The notes under the pieces: generated by a model | What the model was told of the DNA's origin: nothing | Database searches by the model: none | What the model saw: the letters and a program-made list of their open reading frames with translations, nothing else | Part shown: positions 9,521-19,004 of the stretch, in pieces | Numbering within the stretch: position 1 is the first letter of the stretch | Layout of the letters: each line of letters opens with the position of its first letter | Made by a program: the position numbers and the translations under genes | From: Atopomonas hussainii | Lineage (GTDB): Bacteria; Pseudomonadota; Gammaproteobacteria; Pseudomonadales; Pseudomonadaceae | Assembly: GCF_900109735.1 (NCBI RefSeq) | Contig: NZ_FOAS01000011.1 | Location: 1 to 64,000 of the forward strand | DNA length: 64,000 nt | Reading direction: 5' to 3'

Positions 9521-9940
9521 TTAGCTGGCTGCCCACAGCTGTGGCTGAGCCTGCTTGGCGCTTTCGGCCATCTCGACCGGCTGCACAAATAACTCTTCTA
9601 CGAGCACTTTCTTCAGCTCGATTCCACTGCGCACTTGCACGCGCACGTTGCTGATCGACTTGCGCATCGGCAAGCGTGCAATACCCGAGAGCATCACCTT
9701 GCCCAGTGCATTGAGCTTGCCGTGGTCTACTTGTACTTCGCGCACTTGGCTGCCGTCTTGGTAGCTGACCAGCAGGCTGATTTGCAGCTCGGCAAGGCCG
9801 GGCATTTGTAGCCAGCTGGCAACGTTCAGTTCAATCAGCTTGCCCTCGTAAGGCGTCACAATCATTTTTGCGCTGCTGATCATGCGCTCAGGCACGTTGC
9901 CTAAGGTGTAAGCGCTTTGGGCTTGGGCGTTTTGGTTCAT
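9521..9940 (-). CDS. Hypothetical protein, 139 aa
   Basis: Not recognised. Predicted soluble, with no signal peptide or membrane helix. After a polar N-terminus (MNQNAQAQSAYTLGNVPERM) come alternating hydrophobic/polar strands (KMIVTPYEGKLIELNV, ELQISLLVSYQDGSQV, SNVRVQVRSGIELKKVLVEEL), suggesting a small beta-sandwich. Codon use and base composition match its neighbours, so it looks native. It stands alone, ending at the terminator at 9454-9486 and beginning about 120 bases from the PilZ gene on the same strand, so co-regulation with that gene is possible but unproven. Confidence 0.65.
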   Translation of the reverse strand: MNQNAQAQSAYTLGNVPERMISSAKMIVTPYEGKLIELNVASWLQMPGLAELQISLLVSYQDGSQVREVQVDHGKLNALGKVMLSGIARLPMRKSISNVRVQVRSGIELKKVLVEELFVQPVEMAESAKQAQPQLWAAS

Positions 9941-10062
9941 GGCCGAGTCTCACGCACGGTTAACGGTGTAGTGAGGCCAATGTATGGAATGAACGTCAGG
10001 AAAACTGTGCGCCACGGCGCGAAAGTGGTCGCAGAGGGTACTTGGATTGCTAAAAATGTGAC

Positions 10063-11439
10063 CTAAAGCGTCAGTGGGTGACGTGAAACCCAACGTGTGG
10101 TGTGGCTAGGGGTCGCCAAATGGATGTTTTGGTGGTTCTTGCCTTCCAGCTCAATCAGCACATCTTCTTGCAGGGTGAATTCACCCGCGCCGAGCCAGAG
10201 GCTGTGTTCCCAGTTTTGCCCCGGCTGCGGGGTGCTTAGCAGTAGGGCGTGATGGGCGCGGGTTTCTGGTGTGCGGCGGATTAACGCCGGGCGCACCGAG
10301 CCTTTGAGGTAGCGCAGGCCAACGTGCAGAGTGCTGTCGTCCTGATGCCGCCATTGCACTAGGGTAAGTACGCGCAGCGAGCCACTTTGCATCCACACCA
10401 ATTGACCCACCGGTAAATGCAGGCCGTTGGCGGTTAAGCGAATGCGCGCACCGCCTGGGCTGGTGTCGCATAGAACGCCCTCAAGGCTGGGCATGGAGCC
10501 TTGGGTGATCTGGCTGTAAATGGCGGTCAAGCCCATGATCAGGCTGCATGGCGCCTCGCGCTCGTGGCGCTCGTGCTCGCGTTGCTCGCTGTTTTGCCAG
10601 TGTTTGACGGCATGCTCGAGCAAGCGGTTTTGCTCTTCGCTGCGTAGCGGCGAGCTTTGTCGCGCCGCAACCAAGGCCGCTGCTAAGTTCAGTTGGCGCA
10701 GTGTTTGGTCTTCTGGATCGATTTCTTGCAGCTGTCGGGTTGGCCCTTTGCCGCCCATATCAATCCAAGGGCCACTGCGATTCAGCGGGTTGAACTGCTC
10801 AAGACGCGCTTGTCCGGCAAAGGGCGCTAAGGCAGTAAACAGCTCATGCAGCTCGTGGCTAGATAAGTGAAATGGGCTAGACAGTGCCAACAGCAAGGCT
10901 TGTTGGTAGGCGCCGCGCAAACTGCTCGCCGGTGTCGGGGCGAAGGGTACCGACAGTGGCTCGTCCAAACAGCCGTGATGTTCGGCTAAAAGGTAGATCA
11001 GGTGGCAGTCACGCCAGAGGTTTTCGTGCGGCTCTTGGTAGCGCTGTAAGTGGCGCAGAATGGCTTGCACCAGATACTGCATGATCATGAACAGGCACCA
11101 AGCTAAGTGCGCTTGCGAAGGCTGGCGGCCTTGCAGAATTTGCAGCAGTAGGCGCTTGTAGCCACTGGCTAGGTGTTCGCTCCAATCCAGCAGGGTTTCA
11201 TTGGGTGGCCGGTCGACGAGCTGATGGCCGCGCTTGGCAAAGCGGTCGGTAAGGTTTTGCAGCAAACGCTGGCGTTCGAGCAAATTCAGTGGTGTTTGGT
11301 TCAGTTCGTGGGTGACTCGTGCCAGACTGCGGTCATCCTGCTCGGGCATGGCTTGCAGGTATTCGACCCATTCGTTGAGTGGGCGAGGGTTGTGCGGCAG
11401 TAGCTCCGGCACATCCAAGTGCAGGCTTTGCAGATTCAT
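10063..11439 (-). CDS. PilZ-domain protein, putative c-di-GMP receptor
   Basis: 458 residues. The first ~280 are predicted helical with no recognisable catalytic motif. The C-terminal third resembles a PilZ domain: a basic REHER (RxxxR) stretch at about residue 282, then CDTSPGGARIRL (the D-x-S-x-x-G signature) roughly 35 residues later, then LVWMQSGSLRVLTLVQWRHQ and HVGLRYLKG as the closing strands. Both c-di-GMP contact motifs are thus visible, though the spacer is a little long. PilZ proteins relay c-di-GMP to motility, envelope or polysaccharide targets; the target here is unknown. No signal peptide. Confidence 0.75.
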   Translation of the reverse strand: MNLQSLHLDVPELLPHNPRPLNEWVEYLQAMPEQDDRSLARVTHELNQTPLNLLERQRLLQNLTDRFAKRGHQLVDRPPNETLLDWSEHLASGYKRLLLQILQGRQPSQAHLAWCLFMIMQYLVQAILRHLQRYQEPHENLWRDCHLIYLLAEHHGCLDEPLSVPFAPTPASSLRGAYQQALLLALSSPFHLSSHELHELFTALAPFAGQARLEQFNPLNRSGPWIDMGGKGPTRQLQEIDPEDQTLRQLNLAAALVAARQSSPLRSEEQNRLLEHAVKHWQNSEQREHERHEREAPCSLIMGLTAIYSQITQGSMPSLEGVLCDTSPGGARIRLTANGLHLPVGQLVWMQSGSLRVLTLVQWRHQDDSTLHVGLRYLKGSVRPALIRRTPETRAHHALLLSTPQPGQNWEHSLWLGAGEFTLQEDVLIELEGKNHQNIHLATPSHTTRWVSRHPLTL

Positions 11440-11481
11440 GCCCGGCCCTTAAACGCAGACTGACAGGCAAGTGAGATCAAC

Positions 11482-11937
11482 ATGCAGAAGCTATTCCTCG
11501 TGGCCGGATTATTGTGGCTATTGAGTGGCTGTTCGGGGGAGCAGGCAGTACTGACTAATGGTGACAAGGTAACGGTTCAGTTCGCTGATAGCCAGTGGCT
11601 AGTGGTGAATTATTGGGCGATTTGGTGTGCGCCTTGCCGTGAGGAAATCCCCCAGTTCAACGCGCTGGCTAAACAGTCGTCAGCCCTGACGGTGCTGGGG
11701 GTTAACTATGATGGCGAGCAGGGCGAGCGCTTGCAGGCGCAGATGCAGCAGTTAAAAGTGGGTTTCGCGGTGCTCCTGCAAGATCCCGCGCAGCGCTGGG
11801 GCATTGCGCGGCCACAGGTGCTGCCAACCACGCTGTTGATCGACCCGCAGGGAACGCTGCAGGCCACCTTAGTGGGCCCGCAAACGCTGGAGTCGTTGCA
11901 GGCCGCGTTAGCGCAGGCTGGCTTTACAGGCGATTAA
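11482..11937 (+). CDS. TlpA/thioredoxin-like lipoprotein
   Basis: 151 residues. Lipobox LLSGC with the acylated cysteine at 17, so it is anchored in the envelope. A thioredoxin fold follows, with the redox motif W48-C-A-P-C52 and the cis-proline region RPQVLPTTLLIDPQG. It should act as a periplasmic thiol-disulfide reductase or isomerase; the partner is unknown. Convergent with the lipoprotein gene, overlapping its stop by four bases (11934-11937). In Pseudomonas a thioredoxin gene holds the same place between yihY and proS. Confidence 0.88.
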   Translation: MQKLFLVAGLLWLLSGCSGEQAVLTNGDKVTVQFADSQWLVVNYWAIWCAPCREEIPQFNALAKQSSALTVLGVNYDGEQGERLQAQMQQLKVGFAVLLQDPAQRWGIARPQVLPTTLLIDPQGTLQATLVGPQTLESLQAALAQAGFTGD

Positions 11938-12866
11938 TGCGCCTGTTGCAAGGCTTGGATGAATTCTTCTTGCAGTTCGGGATCGTTCGCCGTGAGGGCG
12001 AGCAGGCTTTGCTCTAAATTGGCGGCTTCGCTGTCTAGCCCCAGTGCCTGCAGACGGCGCACGCGTTGCACCCATTCACTGACGTCGTCGTCTTCTAGAT
12101 CATCAAAGATCAGCGCCTGAGCTTCGCTTAGGGTTTGCCGTAGCGAGCGGTCAAGCTGCAGCTCGGCGTGCGCTTCGGTGTCATCCAGCGGGTCTAACAC
12201 GCTTAAGCGCAGTTGCTTGACGTTGCGTAAATCCAGATCGGCAAAGGGCGGCTGGAGTAAGTTCAGCGCCAGTTTGCCGTTGCTGTCGGTGAGTAGCTCG
12301 AAGCCTTCATGGCCGGGCACATCGACTCGCAGCGGGCGCTCTGCCCAAGGCAAGTTGAGGGTTTCTTCGCGCTGGTTGAGCTCTTTTTGCGTTAGGCGCT
12401 GCAGGCTCTGTTGTGCGCGGCTGTTGGACTCAACGTTCATCGCCGGGTTAAGGCCGTCGAACCCGTACTTCAGCCAGCCACGGGTTACCGAGGTGGGCAG
12501 ACTGTCGAGGGTAATGACGTTCACCACGTTGGCGCTGAGCCCGGCGACGATAGCCACGGCGCCCAAAGGCACTTCGTACAGCTCGCGCCACGGCTGGTAG
12601 GGGGTGTAGCGCAGCAGGTAGCGGGTTTCTTCGATCTCAGTGACATCGAAGGTTTTGCTCTCGTGCACGCGGATATTGCGCTGCGGCAGAGCCAGTGGCT
12701 CGGTTTGTCCGGCTTCTAAGGTGAGCGAGTGGCTGATCAATTTGCGCTCGAAGCGCGACTCGACATCTTTACGCTGCGGTAATTGATTGGCGCAACCGAC
12801 CAGCGTCACCAACAGGGTGACGCTTAACGCGGTTTGCAACGGACGAAAACGAGCCAAAAGCATCAT
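11934..12866 (-). CDS. Conserved lipoprotein of unknown function
   Basis: 310 residues. Lipobox LVTLVGC with cysteine at about residue 25, followed by Ala-Asn, which predicts outer-membrane sorting. The body is mixed, with a hydrophobic AVAIVAGLSANVVNVITL stretch near residue 105 and a helical acidic C-terminus (FDDLEDDDVSEWVQRVRRL) with TPR-like character. No family recognised. It starts two bases after the proS stop and is probably co-transcribed; AAGGAG lies rather far (17 bases) upstream, within the proS end. A gene of this kind follows proS in Pseudomonas. Confidence 0.75.
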   Translation of the reverse strand: MMLLARFRPLQTALSVTLLVTLVGCANQLPQRKDVESRFERKLISHSLTLEAGQTEPLALPQRNIRVHESKTFDVTEIEETRYLLRYTPYQPWRELYEVPLGAVAIVAGLSANVVNVITLDSLPTSVTRGWLKYGFDGLNPAMNVESNSRAQQSLQRLTQKELNQREETLNLPWAERPLRVDVPGHEGFELLTDSNGKLALNLLQPPFADLDLRNVKQLRLSVLDPLDDTEAHAELQLDRSLRQTLSEAQALIFDDLEDDDVSEWVQRVRRLQALGLDSEAANLEQSLLALTANDPELQEEFIQALQQAH

Positions 12867-12868
12867 GG

Positions 12869-14584
12869 TTAGCGCGCAATACGCTCCTTGAGTAGCGCCA
12901 GTAGGTCGGCGCGGGCAATGTTTTGCGCCTCGCTGTCACGGCGGTTTTTGTATTCCAGCAGACCTTCATTGAGGCCGCGCTCGCTGACCACGATACGGTG
13001 CGGAATGCCGATCAGCTCCATGTCGGCGAATTTAACGCCGGGGCTGGTCTTGCGGTCGCGGTCATCCAGCAGTACTTCATAACCGGCAGCAGTCAGTTCT
13101 TGGTAGAGCGCGTCGGTGGCTTCGCGTACGGCGTCGTTTTCGTACTTCAGCGGTACCAGAGCGATCTGGAAGGGCGCCAAAGCGTCGGTCCAGAGGATGC
13201 CGCGCTCGTCGTAGTTCTGCTCGATCGCCGCCGCCACCACGCGGGTGACGCCGATGCCGTAGCAGCCCATGGTCAGGGTGATTGGCTTGCCGCTTTCGCC
13301 CAGCACTTGGCAGTTCATGGCTTCGCTGTATTTAGTGCCGAGCTGGAAGATGTGCCCCACTTCGATGCCGCGCTTAATTTCCAGCGTGCCCTGGCCGTCT
13401 GGGCTTGGGTCGCCTTCCACTACGTCGCGCAGGTCAGCTACTTCTGGAACTGGCAGGTCACGCTCCCAGTTAATGCCGAAGTAGTGCTTGTCGTCGATAT
13501 TGGCGCCGGCGCCGAAGTCGCTCATTAGCGCTACGCTACGGTCGATGATGCACGGGATCGGCAAGTTGACTGGGCCTAGCGAGCCTGGGCCAGCGCCAAT
13601 CGCGGCGCGAATTTCTGCTTCGCTGGCAAACACCAGCGGGCTGGCCACTTGCGCCAAGTTAGCGGCTTTGATTTCGTTCAGGCTGTGGTCGCCGCGCACG
13701 ATCAGGGCGATCAGTTGGCCTTTTTCAGCACCGTGCACCACCAGGGTTTTCACGGTTTTTTCGATGGCCAAGCCAAACTGTTCAACCAGTTCGTCGATGG
13801 TTTTCGCGTTGGGGGTATCCACCAAGCGCAGTTCTTCGGTGGCTGCGCCGCGCACGCTTTCTTGCGGCAGGGCTTCGGCTTTTTCGATGTTGGCGGCGTA
13901 ATCCGAGCTAGTAGAGAAGGCGATATCGTCTTCGCCGGAATCGGCCAGTACGTGGAATTCATGCGAGCCAGTGCCACCAATCGAGCCGGTATCGGCCTGC
14001 ACTGGGCGGAAGTTCAGGCCCAGACGGGTGAAGATGTTGCAGTAGGCCTGATGCATGCGGTCGTAGGTTTGCTGCAGCGACGCTTGATCGGCATGGAAGG
14101 AGTAGGCGTCCTTCATGATGAATTCGCGGCCACGCATCACGCCAAAGCGCGGGCGGATTTCGTCGCGGAACTTGGTCTGAATTTGGTACATGTTGATCGG
14201 CAGCTGCTTGTAGCTGTTCAGCTCGTTGCGTGCCAGATCGGTGATGACTTCTTCGTGGGTGGGGCCGGCGCAGAAGTCACGTTGGTGACGGTCTTTTAAG
14301 CGCAGCAGCTCGGGGCCGTATTGCTCCCAGCGGCCAGACTCTTGCCACAGCTCAGCCGGTTGCACGCTGGGCATCAGCACTTCGATAGCGCCGGCGGCGT
14401 TCATTTCTTCGCGCACCACGTTTTCTACTTTGCGCAGTACCCGCAGGCCCATGGGCAGCCAAGTGTAGAGGCCTGAGGCCAGTTTGCGGATCATCCCGGC
14501 GCGCAGCATCAGCTGGTGGCTGATCACCACGGCGTCGGAGGGGGTTTCCTTAAGGGTAGAAAGCAGGTACTGACTGGTACGCAT
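12869..14584 (-). CDS. proS: Prolyl-tRNA synthetase
   Basis: 571 residues, the bacterial form of class II prolyl-tRNA synthetase. The N-terminal [18 protein letters not shown] and [18 protein letters not shown] (motif 1 region), [16 protein letters not shown], and [25 protein letters not shown] (motif 2) are textbook. The central ~180-residue insertion is the INS editing domain that clears Ala-tRNA(Pro). Motif 3 lies at [17 protein letters not shown]. The C-terminal anticodon-binding domain includes [20 protein letters not shown]. Length is normal for the long bacterial form. Confidence 0.97.
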   Translation of the reverse strand: MRTSQYLLSTLKETPSDAVVISHQLMLRAGMIRKLASGLYTWLPMGLRVLRKVENVVREEMNAAGAIEVLMPSVQPAELWQESGRWEQYGPELLRLKDRHQRDFCAGPTHEEVITDLARNELNSYKQLPINMYQIQTKFRDEIRPRFGVMRGREFIMKDAYSFHADQASLQQTYDRMHQAYCNIFTRLGLNFRPVQADTGSIGGTGSHEFHVLADSGEDDIAFSTSSDYAANIEKAEALPQESVRGAATEELRLVDTPNAKTIDELVEQFGLAIEKTVKTLVVHGAEKGQLIALIVRGDHSLNEIKAANLAQVASPLVFASEAEIRAAIGAGPGSLGPVNLPIPCIIDRSVALMSDFGAGANIDDKHYFGINWERDLPVPEVADLRDVVEGDPSPDGQGTLEIKRGIEVGHIFQLGTKYSEAMNCQVLGESGKPITLTMGCYGIGVTRVVAAAIEQNYDERGILWTDALAPFQIALVPLKYENDAVREATDALYQELTAAGYEVLLDDRDRKTSPGVKFADMELIGIPHRIVVSERGLNEGLLEYKNRRDSEAQNIARADLLALLKERIAR

Positions 14585-14686
14585 GTTTGGCCGTTCTGTC
14601 GGTTGTCAGAGGAAAAAACAACGCGGCATTGTACGAGCATGCGCTACAGCCGTACAGGTTGCGCGGTCTGGAATAAGGAGAAGAGT

Positions 14687-15103
14687 GTGCCTGAGTTAAC
14701 CGCCAGCATGGTGGAAGCCTTGATTCGTCATGGCGTGCCGATGGCCGAAGACATCGACTTAAAGGTCGACAGTATCGACGGTCATCATGCCCGCGCCCGC
14801 GTGCCGTTCAGCCCGCGCATGGTGCGCCCCGGCGGCACGTTATCGGGGCCGATTATCATGTCGCTGGCCGATGCGGCTATGTATGCGGTGATCTTAGGTG
14901 CCTTAGGCAAGGTCGAGATGGCGGTCACGTCGCACTTAAATATCAACTTTTTAGCGCGGCCAAAGCCCGAAGATTTAGTCGCTGACGCACGGATTATTAA
15001 GCTCGGTCGTCGCCAAGCGGTGTGTGAGGTGACACTGTTCTCCGCTTCTGATGAGGAAAGCCCTGTGGCGCATGTGACGGGTGCCTACGCGCTGCCGCTG
15101 TAA
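14687..15103 (+). CDS. PaaI-like hotdog thioesterase
   Basis: 138 residues from a GTG at 14687, chosen because AAGGAG ends six bases before it and longer starts overlap the divergent proS. Hotdog-fold pattern: RPGGTLSGPIIMSLADAAMYAVIL holds the long central helix with the Asp expected in the active site, and MAVTSHLNINFLARPKPEDLVADARIIKLGRRQAVCEVTLF is the sheet that completes the dimer. Such enzymes hydrolyse aryl- or acyl-CoA thioesters; the substrate is unknown. Confidence 0.85.
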   Translation: MPELTASMVEALIRHGVPMAEDIDLKVDSIDGHHARARVPFSPRMVRPGGTLSGPIIMSLADAAMYAVILGALGKVEMAVTSHLNINFLARPKPEDLVADARIIKLGRRQAVCEVTLFSASDEESPVAHVTGAYALPL

Positions 15104-15177
15104 GCGGGAATCGTCAGGTTGGCAAAGATGCGCTAGGCTCGAAGGCGTCTCGTACACGAGTTATCAAGGACGACAGT

Positions 15178-15936
15178 ATGTTCAGGTGGTTTAAACAAAG
15201 CCTGATAGTGGCGCTCAGCATGCTGGCTTTACCGCTGGCAGCGGAAACTTTGCAAGTGGGCTTTGGCCCGCATCGCCCACCCTATGTCTTTGAAAACCAA
15301 GCCAAGGGGCTGGAGTACGAGCTTTTTGTCGCAGCAGCGCATTCAGCGGGCTTTATCGTACAAGGGTATTTTGGCCCCGTGGCGCGGCTTAAAGTGATGC
15401 TCGAAGAACGCAAGCTCGACGCGCTGTCGTCGATGTTTTTCGAGCATGAGTTGGTCAGCCATTTCAGTGAGCCCTACGTAACCTATCGCGATATGGCCGT
15501 GGCCTTAGACAAGCGCGGCTTGCAGATTCGCAGCATTGCGGATTTGTCGAAGTATTCGATCAGCACCTTTAAGCATGCGAGCCGTATATTGGGGCCCGAG
15601 TTCTCGGCGATGGCGGCGAGTAATAAGGCCTACCGTGAAGAACTGCGCCAAGTAAATCGCAATAAGCTGCTCTACAGCGGACGTGTCGATGTGGTGGTTG
15701 CGGACCCGATGATTCTGCAGTTCTTCAACACCGAAGTGGCCCACAGTGTGGATATCCACCAGCCACTGCGCTGGTACGACGTATTTAAACCCGTGCATTA
15801 TCAAGGCGCGTTTGCGCGTGACGTACAGCGCGATCGCTTCAATATCGGCTTAGCCGCGATCCGCGCTGATGGCACCTATGCCCGTATCGAAGCCAAATAC
15901 CGCAAAACCCTCCCTAAGCAGCACGTAGGGCGCTGA
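15178..15936 (+). CDS. Periplasmic substrate-binding protein, family 3
   Basis: 252 residues, with signal peptide MFRWFKQSLIVALSMLALPLAA. The mature protein opens ETLQVGFGPHRPPYVFENQAKGLEYELF, the standard start of amino-acid-type (SBP_bac_3) binding proteins. Two lobes can be traced, joined by strands at about residues 105 and 205. There are no ABC permease or ATPase genes nearby. Solitary members in Pseudomonas often serve chemoreceptors or have diverged to unknown ligands, so transport is not assured. AAGGA precedes the ATG. Confidence 0.82.
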   Translation: MFRWFKQSLIVALSMLALPLAAETLQVGFGPHRPPYVFENQAKGLEYELFVAAAHSAGFIVQGYFGPVARLKVMLEERKLDALSSMFFEHELVSHFSEPYVTYRDMAVALDKRGLQIRSIADLSKYSISTFKHASRILGPEFSAMAASNKAYREELRQVNRNKLLYSGRVDVVVADPMILQFFNTEVAHSVDIHQPLRWYDVFKPVHYQGAFARDVQRDRFNIGLAAIRADGTYARIEAKYRKTLPKQHVGR

Positions 15937-16000
15937 TTCGCCAGCAGATTTCTGCACGCCAGCCATACTCTCTATAGGCCGTTGCCGTTAGGGAGTTGCT

Positions 16001-16753
16001 ATGCATCCGTTGTCACCCGAAATGCTCCTCGATTATTGGTCGCTGGATATGCTGCAGACCAATGTGCTGATTTTTTTGCACGTACTGGGCGCGCTTTTTT
16101 TAGGTTGTGTGGTGGGCTATGAGCGCGCTTATCGTGGTCGTGCCGCCGGCATGCGTACTTACGGTTTGGTCTGCATGGCTTCGGCAGCGTTGACGGTGCT
16201 GTCGGGCTTGTCCACCACTTGGTACGGCGGCCACGGGGTTACCACGCCGATGGGGGTTGACCCCACGCGGGTGATTCAGGGCGTGGTGACCGGCATCGGC
16301 TTTCTCGGTGCCGGGGTGATCATGAAAACCGGCCTGAATATCAGCGGGCTAACCACGGCAGCCTCGATTTGGGCCTCATCGGCGATTGGCGTGCTAGTAG
16401 GGGTGGGGTTTTACAGTGCAGCCGTGCTGATGACCTTGCTGGCAGCGGCCAGCATGATGGGTCTGGCGCGTTTGGAAACCCGCTTGCCGCAGCGTCCAGC
16501 GATTGGCTTACAGGTGTTGTTTGAGCCGCAGTTTGTGCCGAAAGAGGGCGAGATTCGGGCGTTCTTAATGGCCCACGGCTTTGATATGGCCATGGGCTCG
16601 GTGGCGGTGAGCTGCAAAGAATCCGCGATTGAATGGCGCTTTGTTGCCGTGGCGCATTGTCGCCGCTGCGGCACACCCATGATCGATCTGGCGCAAAACC
16701 TGCGTGAGCACCCCGGCGTGCATAGCTTTCACATTTCCCACGCGCGTAACTGA
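16001..16753 (+). CDS. MgtC/SapB-family membrane protein
   Basis: 250 residues. The hydrophobic N-terminal half (four or five helices) bears the MgtC signatures LGCVVGYERAYRGRAAGMRTYGLVCMASA and GVVTGIGFLGAGVIMKTGLNISGLTTAASIWASSAIGVLVG. The C-terminal ~90 residues form a soluble ACT-like domain. MgtC proteins inhibit the F-type ATP synthase or alter membrane potential and Mg2+/phosphate homeostasis; no Mg2+ leader structure is visible upstream. AGGGAG precedes the start. The CRRC dipeptide pair near residue 220 is unusual but I attach no meaning to it. Confidence 0.88.
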   Translation: MHPLSPEMLLDYWSLDMLQTNVLIFLHVLGALFLGCVVGYERAYRGRAAGMRTYGLVCMASAALTVLSGLSTTWYGGHGVTTPMGVDPTRVIQGVVTGIGFLGAGVIMKTGLNISGLTTAASIWASSAIGVLVGVGFYSAAVLMTLLAAASMMGLARLETRLPQRPAIGLQVLFEPQFVPKEGEIRAFLMAHGFDMAMGSVAVSCKESAIEWRFVAVAHCRRCGTPMIDLAQNLREHPGVHSFHISHARN

Positions 16754-16818
16754 GTAGGGCTTGACCGCAGCCAGCAACCTCGCCAGCCTGCTGCACTCAG
16801 CAATCAGGATAGGTGCAG

Positions 16819-17514
16819 ATGGCTAAGGTGTTGGTGGTCGAAGACGAGGCGGCAATTGCCGATACCTTGTTGTTCAGCTTGCGCAGCGAAGGGCATGAGG
16901 TGCAGTGGCTGCAACTGGCGCAAGCGGCGTTGCAGGCCCAGCAAGAATCGCCGGCGGATGTATGGCTGTTGGATGTCGGCCTGCCGGATATCGACGGCTT
17001 TGAAGCGTGTCGTCGCTTACGGCAGTTCTCCCAAGTGCCGGTGCTGTTTTTAACCGCTCGTGACAGCGAGATCGACCGCGTGGTGGGCTTTGAAATTGGT
17101 GCCGATGATTACGTCACTAAGCCTTTTAGCCCGCGCGAAGTAGCCGCGCGGGTGCGCGCCATTCTAAAGCGCACGCAGGTGCAAGAGCCGCTGGCAGAGC
17201 CAACCTCGGCACAGTCTTGCGGCGTGTTTGTGGTTGACCAAGCGCGGGCGCAAATCCGTTACCGCGAGCAAACCTTAGTGCTCACCAGTCATGAATGGCA
17301 TCTGCTGCATACCTTATTGGCGCAACCTGAGCGGGTGTTCAGTCGCGAGCAGTTGCTCGATGCCATCGGCACGCCCAGTCACGCCGGTTATGAGCGTAAC
17401 ATCGACAGCCATATCAAAACCCTGCGCGGCAAATTACGCGCCGTGTATGCCGAGGGCGAGCCGATCCAAACCCACCGTGGCTTGGGTTACAGCTATCAGC
17501 CGGAGCGCGCCTAA
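16819..17514 (+). CDS. creB: Response regulator CreB
   Basis: 231 residues, OmpR-type: receiver domain 1-120 with acidic pocket E8-D9, phospho-acceptor D52 (LLDVGLPDIDG), the LTARD threonine and YVTKPFSP lysine; winged-helix DNA-binding domain from about 140 (LTSHEWHLLHTLL, RNIDSHIKTLRGKLR, HRGLGYSY). In Pseudomonas CreBC responds to PBP4 inhibition and envelope stress and activates creD. The ATG at 16819 is preferred over the GTG two codons earlier. Its stop overlaps the creC ATG. Confidence 0.92.
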   Translation: MAKVLVVEDEAAIADTLLFSLRSEGHEVQWLQLAQAALQAQQESPADVWLLDVGLPDIDGFEACRRLRQFSQVPVLFLTARDSEIDRVVGFEIGADDYVTKPFSPREVAARVRAILKRTQVQEPLAEPTSAQSCGVFVVDQARAQIRYREQTLVLTSHEWHLLHTLLAQPERVFSREQLLDAIGTPSHAGYERNIDSHIKTLRGKLRAVYAEGEPIQTHRGLGYSYQPERA

Positions 17515-18944
17515 TGCGTTTAGGCATCCGCATTTTTCTGGTGTATTTCCTCTTTGTCGGGCTGGGCGGTTACTTTTTGCTAAATACCGTGAATGAAGAA
17601 ATCCGCCCTGGCGTGCGCCAGAGCAGCGAAGAAACCTTAGTCGATACCGCCAACCTACTCGCCGAGTTGCTGCGCGATGACCTGAAACACGGTCGCTTGG
17701 CGCAAAGCCAGTTTGCCGAGTTGCTCACCCGGTATGGCCAGCGTGAACCCAATGCGACCATCTGGGGGATTAGCAAAAGCTCGGTGAGCCACCGCATTTA
17801 CGTCACCGATGCGCAAGGGCGGGTGATTTTGGATTCCAGCGGACAAGCGGTGGGCGAAGACTACTCGCGCTGGAACGATGTCTATCTCACCTTGCGCGGC
17901 GAATACGGTGCGCGTTCCACCCGTGAGCTGGCCGATGATGCAGATTCTTCGGTGATGTATGTCGCCGCACCCATCAAAGACGGCAACGAGATCATCGGTG
18001 TGGTGTCGGTGGCCAAACCCAATCGCACCTTGCAGCCGTATATCGCGCGCACCGAGGCGCGCTTAACCGCATTGGCGGTGGGCCTGATTGTGCTGGGGCT
18101 GTTGGTTGGCGCGCTGCTGTCGTGGTGGCTGACCCGCTCGCTGCGTTTGTTGGGTGCCTATGCCGGCGCGGTCAGTCAGGGCGCTAAAGCGCAAGTGCCG
18201 CAGTTTCGCGGTGGCGAGCTGGCGCGTTTGGCCGAGGCGCTAGAGCAGATGCGCCGCGAGCTGGACGGCAAGCAATACGTTGAGCGTTACGTGCACACCT
18301 TAACCCACGAGCTGAAAAGCCCGTTGGCTGCCGTGCGCGCCGCCGGTGAGCTACTGCGCGAGCCGTTGAGCGAAGCCGAGCGCGAGCGTTTTGCCGATAA
18401 CGTGGTGAGCGAAAGCCAGCGCATGCAACAGCTGATTGAGCGTTTGCTCAATCTGGCCGTGGTCGAGCAGCGCCAGGCTTTACAGCAGGTCAGCGAGATT
18501 TCCTTAAAAGCCTTGTGTGACGAGGTGCTCGCCGCACAGCACGCGCGCTTAAGCGAAGCGCAGCTCCACGTGGTGCTAGATGTGTCGGGCACCCTGAGTG
18601 TGCGTGGCGAACGCTGGCTGCTGGCGCAAGCGCTGCATAACCTGCTGGACAACGCCATCGACTTTGCCCCGCCCGAGAGTGCTTTGCACTGGTGGGCCGA
18701 GCAGCGCGACGGTCAGTTGGCACTCTCGTTGTTCAACCCCGCAGAACCGATTCCTGAATACGCCTTGAATCGTCTTAGCGAACGCTTCTATTCGCTGCCA
18801 AGGCCAGCCAGCGGGCGCAAAAGCAGCGGCTTGGGGCTGAACTTTGTGCAGGAAGTGCTGCACTTGCACGGCGGAAAACTGCACATCGCTAATGTCAGCA
18901 CGCCGAGTGTGGGTGTGTGCGTCACGGTGTGTTTGCCGCTATAG
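17514..18944 (+). CDS. creC: Sensor histidine kinase CreC
   Basis: 476 residues. One membrane helix at 8-24, a periplasmic sensing domain of about 155 residues ending in VMYVAAPIKDGNEIIGVVSVAKP, a second helix at about 184-206, HAMP, then the dimerisation/phospho-acceptor H265 in THELKSP and the ATPase domain with N box (LLDNAIDFAP) and G2 box (SSGLGLNFVQEV). Phosphorylates CreB. Directly followed, after 146 bases, by the target gene creD. Called by synteny with creB and creD as well as sequence. Confidence 0.92.
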   Translation: MRLGIRIFLVYFLFVGLGGYFLLNTVNEEIRPGVRQSSEETLVDTANLLAELLRDDLKHGRLAQSQFAELLTRYGQREPNATIWGISKSSVSHRIYVTDAQGRVILDSSGQAVGEDYSRWNDVYLTLRGEYGARSTRELADDADSSVMYVAAPIKDGNEIIGVVSVAKPNRTLQPYIARTEARLTALAVGLIVLGLLVGALLSWWLTRSLRLLGAYAGAVSQGAKAQVPQFRGGELARLAEALEQMRRELDGKQYVERYVHTLTHELKSPLAAVRAAGELLREPLSEAERERFADNVVSESQRMQQLIERLLNLAVVEQRQALQQVSEISLKALCDEVLAAQHARLSEAQLHVVLDVSGTLSVRGERWLLAQALHNLLDNAIDFAPPESALHWWAEQRDGQLALSLFNPAEPIPEYALNRLSERFYSLPRPASGRKSSGLGLNFVQEVLHLHGGKLHIANVSTPSVGVCVTVCLPL

Positions 18945-19004
18945 CCTGACTAGCTGGCAGCGCGCCTAGGTGGCAGCAAGGCTTAGTCGCAGACGCCGGC
19001 ACTC

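Noticed and set aside
12923-14299. Two long plus-strand frames (12923-13528, 13649-14299) opposite proS
   Set aside because: Shadows of proS, same low-complexity pattern and no start signals.
15121-15137. Possible sigma54 promoter TTGGCAAAGATGCGCT before the solute-binding gene
   Set aside because: The GG-to-GC distance is one base short, which such promoters do not tolerate.
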